From contig DLGX01000041.1 of NCBI GenBank assembly GCA_002482925.1, positions 1 to 5,231 of the forward strand: DNA of 5,231 bases. The letters are read 5' to 3'. Position 1 is the stretch's first letter, and each line of letters begins with the position of its first letter. The notes under the pieces were generated by a model, which did not search any database, was not told the DNA's origin, and saw only the letters and a list, made by a program, of their open reading frames with translations. Both the position numbers and the translations under genes were made by a program. Positions 1 through 4,736 of this stretch are shown in pieces. This DNA comes from Candidatus Saccharibacteria bacterium UBA7683. Lineage in GTDB: Bacteria > Patescibacteriota > Saccharimonadia > Saccharimonadales > UBA7683.

Positions 1-1
1 A

Positions 2-397
2 ATCGGTGCAATTATTGGTAAGGGCGGTGAAACAATCAATAGAATTACCTCTGAAACCGGCGCTATGATCGACATTAAAGACGACGGTCTTGTTACTGTT
101 GCTGCAACTGATGGCGAATCAATTCAAAAAGCTATGGATTGGATCAAAGGCTTAGTTGAAGAACCAGAAGTAGGCAAAGTCTACACGGGCAAAGTTGTCA
201 AAGTTATGGAGTTCGGCGCATTCGTACAGTTCATGCCAGGACTTGATGGCATGGTTCATATTTCTGAACTTGCAAACGAACGAGTAGAAAAAGTTACCGA
301 TGTTGTGAACGAAGGTGATGAAGTACAAGTAAAACTGATGGCGATTGACGATCGTGGTCGAATGAACCTAAGCATCAAGGCTGTAACGAAAGAATAA
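2..397 (+). CDS. pnp: Polyribonucleotide nucleotidyltransferase (PNPase), C-terminal fragment
   Basis: This is the 3' end of a gene that begins before the window; base 1 is the last base of a preceding codon. The 131 visible residues carry the two C-terminal RNA-binding domains of PNPase. First comes the end of a KH domain with the GKGG form of the GxxG loop (bases 17-28), followed by INRITSETGA and DIKDDGLV as in PNPase KH domains. Then comes an S1 domain (fragment residues about 58-127) with VGKVYTGKVVKVMEFGAFV, GLDGMVHISEL and GDEVQVK..AID..GR..LS. PNPase degrades RNA 3' to 5' by phosphorolysis and releases nucleoside diphosphates; the KH and S1 domains grip the RNA while the RNase PH-like core, outside this window, does catalysis. 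The protein ends just after S1, without the acidic or basic tail some PNPases have. The next ORF begins 4 nt after the stop, so pnp probably heads an operon with the following genes. Identification is very secure. Confidence 0.96.
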   Translation: MGAIIGKGGETINRITSETGAMIDIKDDGLVTVAATDGESIQKAMDWIKGLVEEPEVGKVYTGKVVKVMEFGAFVQFMPGLDGMVHISELANERVEKVTDVVNEGDEVQVKLMAIDDRGRMNLSIKAVTKE

Positions 398-401
398 GAC
401 A

Positions 402-662
402 ATGTTTTTAGAGTCGGGCCCTAAGCGCCCTAATCCGTATAATCCTAGCCCACCTCACAAGCGAGTACCGTTGGACTTAGTAGATCCTTCTGGTTTACTG
501 CCGTTACCAAAACCAGAACTTCCTTCCGATGATAGGTTTACCGCCTCAGCGGGTGAAATAATGGCTGGGCTTGCAATGCAAACAGAAGTGCAGGTTGCTT
601 CTACAGATCAAAACCATACATCACAACTGTATGACGAGAGGGCGCAGAATGGATACCTTTAA
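402..662 (+). CDS. Small proline-rich hypothetical protein (86 aa)
   Basis: I do not recognise this protein. It starts 4 nt after the pnp stop and ends 14 nt inside the next gene, exactly filling the space between two clear genes, which is the main reason to believe it is translated. The first 40 or so residues are rich in proline and charged residues (KRPNPYNPSPPHKR, then LPLPKPELP). The second half is a short mixed segment with GEIMAGLAMQ. No signal peptide, membrane helix, cysteine or catalytic motif is visible, and the N-terminal half is probably disordered. The Shine-Dalgarno is weak (GAAAG at 388-392, about 9 nt before the ATG), so it may be translated by coupling to pnp termination. 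Its last codons contain the Shine-Dalgarno of the downstream kinase, so its translation could open that site. Alternatively it is a non-coding spacer with a chance ORF; codon choice looks mixed and plausible but I could not score it. Confidence 0.55.
   Translation: MFLESGPKRPNPYNPSPPHKRVPLDLVDPSGLLPLPKPELPSDDRFTASAGEIMAGLAMQTEVQVASTDQNHTSQLYDERAQNGYL
636..642 (+). promoter_or_regulatory. Shine-Dalgarno fixing the kinase start at 649
   Basis: GAGAGGG lies 6 nt before the ATG at 649. The in-frame upstream ATGs at 571 and 631 have no such site and would add basic residues unlike any P-loop kinase N-terminus, so this site decides the start. Confidence 0.7.
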
Positions 663-1221
663 GCAACCAATAATAGTTATTTTTCTTGGTTTGCCAGGTT
701 CAGGTAAAACACATTTTGCAAGAAGTCTTTCGGATAAATTCGGAATCATTCGACTTAATAGTGACGCTATGCGTATGGCGATTTTTGGTTCTCGAGAAAT
801 AACTACTGAGATTTATCAAAAAGGTGATCGAAAAATTTTGAATTCATATGTATTTAACGCACTCGACTATGCAACCCAAGAGCTACTCGCAAAAAGACAG
901 AGCGTTATTCAGGATGCAAATCATAATGAACGAAGCAATAGAAAAAATCTTGAAGCACTTGCGGCTCGTCACGACGGCCGAGTTATTTTGGTTCATGTCA
1001 AAACTCCTAAAGATATTGCCATAGAGCGCGCGCAAGAAAGACCCGAGGCTCCTGATCAGCGTAAGCTCACTCGTATTCAAATTGAAGACACCTACGCTCG
1101 AATGCTTAAAAACACTGATATGCCTGAAGCGTCAGAGACTGTTATTGTAATTGATGGAACTGCAACCAGGGAAGACCAACTCATGTCTTTTGAGCAGCAG
1201 CTCGGAGCACTCAATGACTAA
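649..1221 (+). CDS. P-loop kinase, AAA_33 / zeta-toxin-like family
   Basis: The 190-residue protein is an ATP-binding kinase of the small AAA_33 (predicted kinase) type, related to zeta toxins and the polynucleotide-kinase fold. A beta strand (IIVIFLGL) leads into a perfect Walker A, GLPGSGKT at residues 14-21. It is followed by LNSDAMR (Asp39), the usual place of the substrate-side acidic residue after strand 2, and by an FG at residues 46-47. VIQDANHNERSNRKN (residues 86-100, Asp89) matches the strand-3 D-x-x-N and R element. IERAQERPE (residues 125-133) supplies the arginine-rich lid. The substrate cannot be read from sequence; family members phosphorylate small molecules, nucleotide sugars or RNA ends. 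No antitoxin-like partner is adjacent, which argues against a zeta toxin module. The gene overlaps the preceding ORF by 14 nt and the following UDG gene by 8 nt, so it is likely cotranscribed with pnp. Fold assignment is firm, function is not. Confidence 0.85.
   Translation: MDTFKQPIIVIFLGLPGSGKTHFARSLSDKFGIIRLNSDAMRMAIFGSREITTEIYQKGDRKILNSYVFNALDYATQELLAKRQSVIQDANHNERSNRKNLEALAARHDGRVILVHVKTPKDIAIERAQERPEAPDQRKLTRIQIEDTYARMLKNTDMPEASETVIVIDGTATREDQLMSFEQQLGALND
1204..1207 (+). promoter_or_regulatory. Shine-Dalgarno fixing the UDG start at 1214
   Basis: GGAG within CTCGGAGCA lies 6 nt before the ATG at 1214, inside the end of the kinase gene. The in-frame ATG at 1151 would add 21 residues of sequence translated from the kinase gene in another frame, so 1214 is preferred. 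Confidence 0.6.
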
Positions 1222-1912
1222 ACAAAACGATCTTCAAAAAATTGCAGATGAGATTATCGCTAATAATGTTACGCCTGAGCTTCGTGACGGTGCTACGCAA
1301 CTTGTGTTTGCTGATGGAAATCCAAATGCAGACATTGTGTTTATCGGTGAAGCACCTGGCAAGAACGAAGATATAAAAGGGATTCCGTTTATAGGGGCAG
1401 CGGGGAAGTTTTTAGATGAAATGCTTGCAACAATCGACTTAAAACGAGAAGATATATATATCACTAACATCGTAAAATACAGACCCCCTAATAATAGAGA
1501 TCCGCTTCCTGAAGAAAAGAAAGCATTCTGGCCATACTTGGTGCGCCAACTTGATGTCATACAACCAAAATTGGTAGTGACATTAGGCCGGCACAGCATG
1601 GAATACTTTCTTCCGGAGGCGAAGATAAGTGCAGTACATGGTGAACCGAAAAGAATTAGTGTCATGAGATATGGGCCAGGAGATAAGATAGGGGATCAAA
1701 GTATACGTGGCATGCAAGGCGAAGCTGAGCAACGGAGTGAAGGGTATGAAGAATACACTGATCGAGTAGCAGAAGCTTCAACGCAGCAGGATACGTATAG
1801 TTTGGTCATCCTACCGTTATTTCACCCAGCAGCCGCGTTATATAATGGAGGTCTTCGACAGACCTTGCTCGATGATTTCAGTCGTATTCCCGCAATCATC
1901 AGCAAAATTTAG
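1214..1912 (+). CDS. udg: Uracil-DNA glycosylase, family 4-like, without Fe-S cysteines
   Basis: The 232-residue protein is a uracil-DNA glycosylase of the family 4 type, which removes uracil arising from cytosine deamination to start base-excision repair. Motif A is GEAPGKNEDIKGIPFIGAAG (residues 45-64), followed by KFLDEML. The middle motif is YITNIVKYRPPNNRDP (residues 82-97). RQLDVIQPKLVVTLGRHS (residues 111-128) follows, and the last motif is LPLFHPAAALY (residues 200-210). Typical family 4 enzymes hold a 4Fe-4S cluster with four cysteines. Here there are no cysteines at all: the KCRPP cysteine is Tyr89, the one 16 residues later is Phe105, and the N-terminal CxxC-x-L site aligns with Asn17 and Pro20. 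About 40 extra charged residues sit between HG (142-143) and the HP motif. The 8-nt overlap with the kinase gene implies coupled translation. The family call is strong; activity without the cluster is inferred. Confidence 0.9.
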   Translation: MTKQNDLQKIADEIIANNVTPELRDGATQLVFADGNPNADIVFIGEAPGKNEDIKGIPFIGAAGKFLDEMLATIDLKREDIYITNIVKYRPPNNRDPLPEEKKAFWPYLVRQLDVIQPKLVVTLGRHSMEYFLPEAKISAVHGEPKRISVMRYGPGDKIGDQSIRGMQGEAEQRSEGYEEYTDRVAEASTQQDTYSLVILPLFHPAAALYNGGLRQTLLDDFSRIPAIISKI

Positions 1913-1945
1913 AACGAACATTAAATATAAATCTCTATAAAGAAA

Positions 1946-1951
1946 AAGGAG
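1946..1951 (+). promoter_or_regulatory. Strong Shine-Dalgarno of rnj
   Basis: AAGGAG lies 8 nt before the ATG at 1960. The 47-nt gap after the UDG stop is AT-rich, with TATAAA at 1926-1931 and 1936-1941, but neither has a matching -35 box. I therefore cannot say whether rnj has its own promoter or is read through from the pnp operon. Confidence 0.85.
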
Positions 1952-1959
1952 AAAATTAA

Positions 1960-3966
1960 ATGGTAAAACCAAGAATGCAACCAAAAAACCCAGAAGAAAA
2001 ACGGGAAAAGGTTCAAAAATATGAACAGGGAAGTAAACAACCCCGTGGAAATAATGGCAACGGTGGAGGTAACTCACCGCGCCCGCAAATTTCACAAATG
2101 AAGACTAATCGCGGTGAAGCAATTCGTGCTGGTCGCAGAAACTTCGATACTGCAGACAAGGCAGTAGATCGCTGGAATGTATTTGAAAAACATCACGAGC
2201 ACCAGGTAGAAACAGTTCCACGCTTACAACCCGAGCGACTCAGAATCACCGTTTTAGGCGGTCTTGAAGGTATTGGCGAAAAGAACATGGCAGTTGTCGA
2301 ATACGGTAACGACGCAATTATTGTAGATTGTGGATTCGACCTTTCGGTAGATCTTCCAGGTGTAAACTTTGCGATTCCTGCAACAAATTATCTTGAAAGC
2401 ATTAAAGACAAAATTCGCGGCTACGTAATAACGCACGGTCACATGGATCACACTGGCGGTCTTCCGTACGTTGTACCAACGTATCCAGCACCAATTTACG
2501 GAAGCCACTTTACCGTTGGTATGGTACTCAAGCAGTTTGAAAACGTCCAAGAAAACGGTATCGACTTTGTTCCAGAAGTGGTAGAAATGCACATGGACAA
2601 CCACCAACGTGTGGTTATTGGTCCATTCACTATCGAGTGCCTGCGTATAACACACTCAATTCCAGACGCCTCTGCAGTTATCATCGACACGCCAATCGGT
2701 AGAATCGTTAATACTGGTGATTTCCGCCTTGATCCTGAGCCACTTGATCAAAAACCAAGTGACGTAGAGCGTATTAAATCTGCTGGTGATGAAGGAGTTT
2801 TGCTTCTTATGTCTGAAAGTACCAATACGCGCTTTAATGGACGTACGCCAACCGAACATACGCTACAGCAAACTTATCACGATCTTTTTGCGGCAGCTGA
2901 AGCTCGTATTTTTGTGGCCATCTTCTCAACCAACATGAACCGAATTCAGATGATTATTAATTCAGCAGCTGCGGCCGGCAAAAAAGTTGCTTTTGATGGA
3001 CGCTCAATGATGTGGGTGGCAGAACTTGCAGTGCGACTTGGAAACTTAAAAATTCCAAAGGGAACAGTGGTTCCTATGCGTGAAGCTCCGAATGTAAAAG
3101 AAGATCAGCTTGTGGTTGTCTGTACTGGTGGCCAAGGCGAGCCAAATGCAGCGCTTCAGCGTATGAGTATTGGCGAACACAAACACATTAAACTTAAACC
3201 AGGCGACACCGTGATAGTAAGTTCTTCGCCAATTCCAGGTAACGAAGTTCGCTACCAACAGATCGGTAACGACCTTGCTGCACTTGGTGTACACATCTTC
3301 CGACACCCATCACGCGAAGTCGATGGTTGCGGACCACTTCACGTTTCAGGTCACGCTAACCGAGACGAACATCGTGAAATGATCGAAATGGTTCGACCAA
3401 AATGGTTGCTTCCACACCACGGGGGAATGCTAGATCGTAAGTATCATGCCGACGTTGCTGTTGAGGCCGGCATGTCACGAGACCGAGTAATTCTTGGTCA
3501 CAATGGTTCAATTATTGAATTCGACAAAGACGGCAACATGTACGATGGTCTTGAAGCCCCAGCTGGTGCTGTACTTGTAGACCAAACAGGTGCAATTGTG
3601 CCAGGTTTGGTAGCTAAAGACCGTCTTCTCATGAGCGAAGAAGGTATGGTGGTGGTGATGCTAACAATCGACAAAAAAACCGGTCGACTATTAACAAGTC
3701 CAGATATCATCACTCGAGGATTCATATATATTCGAGACAACACCGAACTTATGGACGGTCTTCGAAACGAACTTAAGCGCGCAGCAAGCCAGCGCTTTAC
3801 TCGTGTAGAACTTGATAGGTTCAAGCAAGAACTTAAAGACCACATTAGCCATTACCTCTACGAACACACTCGAAGAAGCCCTGTGCTTATTCCTGTAGTG
3901 AATGTAATTGGTGCAAATGGGCAGAGCAACATCAAGCCTCGTCCTGTTGAAGATGCTGGTAGATAA
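1960..3966 (+). CDS. rnj: Ribonuclease J with basic N-terminal extension
   Basis: The 668-residue metallo-beta-lactamase/beta-CASP nuclease degrades RNA 5' to 3' and also cuts internally; it acts in mRNA decay and rRNA maturation in bacteria that rely on RNase J. The nuclease begins near residue 93 (RITVLGGLEGIGEKNM). The metal site is visible: HGHMDH at 159-164, THSIPD with His232, and TGDF with Asp254. The beta-CASP region has SESTNTR (285-291) and FSTNMNRIQ (322-330). HVSGHA (461-466) binds substrate phosphate in the family, and PHHGG (485-489) takes the place of the usual P-x-HGE, so the Glu is Gly here. The C-terminal domain has the expected ITRGFIY (584-590) and RRSPVLIPVV (638-647). 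The family is usually about 550-600 residues; the excess is the first 90 or so residues, a Lys/Arg/Gln/Asn/Gly-rich, probably disordered segment that may bind RNA or partners. Presence of pnp nearby supports an RNA-turnover locus. Confidence 0.96.
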   Translation: MVKPRMQPKNPEEKREKVQKYEQGSKQPRGNNGNGGGNSPRPQISQMKTNRGEAIRAGRRNFDTADKAVDRWNVFEKHHEHQVETVPRLQPERLRITVLGGLEGIGEKNMAVVEYGNDAIIVDCGFDLSVDLPGVNFAIPATNYLESIKDKIRGYVITHGHMDHTGGLPYVVPTYPAPIYGSHFTVGMVLKQFENVQENGIDFVPEVVEMHMDNHQRVVIGPFTIECLRITHSIPDASAVIIDTPIGRIVNTGDFRLDPEPLDQKPSDVERIKSAGDEGVLLLMSESTNTRFNGRTPTEHTLQQTYHDLFAAAEARIFVAIFSTNMNRIQMIINSAAAAGKKVAFDGRSMMWVAELAVRLGNLKIPKGTVVPMREAPNVKEDQLVVVCTGGQGEPNAALQRMSIGEHKHIKLKPGDTVIVSSSPIPGNEVRYQQIGNDLAALGVHIFRHPSREVDGCGPLHVSGHANRDEHREMIEMVRPKWLLPHHGGMLDRKYHADVAVEAGMSRDRVILGHNGSIIEFDKDGNMYDGLEAPAGAVLVDQTGAIVPGLVAKDRLLMSEEGMVVVMLTIDKKTGRLLTSPDIITRGFIYIRDNTELMDGLRNELKRAASQRFTRVELDRFKQELKDHISHYLYEHTRRSPVLIPVVNVIGANGQSNIKPRPVEDAGR

Positions 3967-3985
3967 TATAATCTCGCGCTTATGC

Positions 3986-4013
3986 TTGCACTAACCAGGC
4001 TATCTGTTAATCT
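3986..4013 (+). promoter_or_regulatory. Candidate promoter for the PgsA-like gene
   Basis: TTGCAC (3986-3991) is a good -35 box. After 16 nt comes TAATCT (4008-4013), which keeps the key TAnnnT of the -10 box and is preceded by TGT, an extended -10 element. Transcription would start about 7 nt later, at or near the ATG at 4020. A rival is TATAAT at 3967-3972, which lacks a well-spaced -35 box but would give a leader of about 40 nt. Confidence 0.4.
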
Positions 4014-4019
4014 GAGAAA

Positions 4020-4667
4020 ATGAATTTACATCGTGCGGAATCAACTGCAGACTGGGACAAATGTCGCCCTTCTGAAAGGAATATATTTCAAAAAGTTGCG
4101 GCCACAACAAAAGGCGTAGTAACACCAGGTAACTTCCTTACTCTTATGGGGGGCGCTTGTGTTGGTTCAGGTTTAGTTGATGTACACAACGGCAAAACCA
4201 AACGTGGCACCTGGAAGATAGGCATTGGTCGCGTAGCTGATATATTTGACGGGGCTGTAGCAGATATAACCGGCACTAAAAGTAGTCTCGGCGAAATGCT
4301 CGACGCAACAGTTGATAAACTTACCATGCTTGGAATCGTGGCGGTGTTTTGTAAAAAAGATATTATTTCTAAACGCACGGCGGTTCACATTATCGGTCAG
4401 AATTTTGCAAATGTTGCTACTACAGCAGTTGCAAAACAGTTAGATCTAGAAATTCACCCTTCTGAAATGGGCAAGAAAACAATGGTTTTGCAGGGAATGA
4501 CGCTGGGTTTTAATGGCCTTGCTGCCGCCGCTTTCGACAAAGGAAACCTAGAAAGAGCTGATCAGTTGAATCTCTGCGCTACTATATGCGAACTTGGCGC
4601 AGCTGCTACAGGCGCACAGGCGAGTATCGGCTATGCTACCGAGGTATACGAGCAAATTGCCACCTAA
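4020..4667 (+). CDS. Divergent CDP-alcohol phosphatidyltransferase, PgsA-like
   Basis: The 215-residue protein carries the CDP-alcohol phosphatidyltransferase signature with exact spacing: Asp77-Gly78, x2, Ala81, Asp82, x8, Gly91, x3, Asp95, x3, Asp99. The usual Arg after Ala is Asp here, while all four metal-binding aspartates are kept. Supporting family features are PGNFLTL (residues 36-42), like the PNxLTL entry of PgsA, and GKKTMVLQ (151-158), like the GKxKTxxQ motif of phosphatidylglycerophosphate synthase. Such enzymes are membrane proteins that displace CMP from CDP-diacylglycerol with an alcohol such as glycerol-3-phosphate. The predicted helices here are only mildly hydrophobic, so the acceptor is uncertain. 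ATG 4020 is the only credible start: an in-frame TAA at 4008 blocks extension and the next Met is residue 43. It lacks a properly spaced Shine-Dalgarno (only GAG, 3 nt away). Its position between rnj and ftsK fits pgsA synteny in Gram-positive lineages. Superfamily is firm, exact substrate open. Confidence 0.78.
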   Translation: MNLHRAESTADWDKCRPSERNIFQKVAATTKGVVTPGNFLTLMGGACVGSGLVDVHNGKTKRGTWKIGIGRVADIFDGAVADITGTKSSLGEMLDATVDKLTMLGIVAVFCKKDIISKRTAVHIIGQNFANVATTAVAKQLDLEIHPSEMGKKTMVLQGMTLGFNGLAAAAFDKGNLERADQLNLCATICELGAAATGAQASIGYATEVYEQIAT

Positions 4668-4698
4668 GCACACGACTTGAATTTGATATACAAAAGTG

Positions 4699-4727
4699 TT
4701 GTAATTTAGTAATGCTTATGGTATACT
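4699..4727 (+). promoter_or_regulatory. Strong sigma70-type promoter of ftsK
   Basis: TTGTAA (4699-4704) and TATACT (4722-4727) are separated by exactly 17 nt, and TGG directly before the -10 box makes an extended -10 element. The upstream flank is AT-rich. The predicted transcription start is about 4734, only some 3 nt before the ATG at 4737. No Shine-Dalgarno is present, so the mRNA is likely leaderless or nearly so. Confidence 0.75.
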
Positions 4728-4736
4728 ACTACTGAT

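Noticed and set aside
416..430. GC-rich GGGC/GCCC pairing shortly after pnp, as a possible terminator
   Set aside because: The stem is only 4 bp, there is no T tract, and it lies inside the following ORF.
571..648. Longer start for the kinase (ATG at 571 or 631)
   Set aside because: The extra residues come from sequence read in another frame by the 86-aa ORF, are unlike kinase N-termini, and lack a Shine-Dalgarno; ATG 649 has one.
1151..1213. Longer start for the UDG (ATG at 1151)
   Set aside because: It would overlap the kinase gene by 71 nt and add unrelated residues; ATG 1214 has GGAG at good spacing and gives a normal family 4 N-terminus.
649..1221. Toxin of a zeta-type toxin-antitoxin module
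   Set aside because: The fold is related, but the preceding small ORF is proline-rich and not a helical epsilon-like antitoxin, and the gene sits in a housekeeping operon.
1451..1462. 12-bp perfect palindrome GATATATATATC
   Set aside because: It encodes Asp-Ile-Tyr-Ile of a conserved UDG strand and is an AT-alternating run, so it needs no regulatory explanation.
1234..1665. Reverse-strand ORF of 143 codons opposite the UDG
   Set aside because: It is antisense to clearly conserved UDG motifs; its composition is what the complement of such a gene gives.
3967..3972. Perfect TATAAT after the rnj stop
   Set aside because: Not taken as the main promoter because the nearest -35-like sequence (TTGAAG at 3947-3952) leaves only 14 nt of spacing; kept as a rival in the promoter entry.
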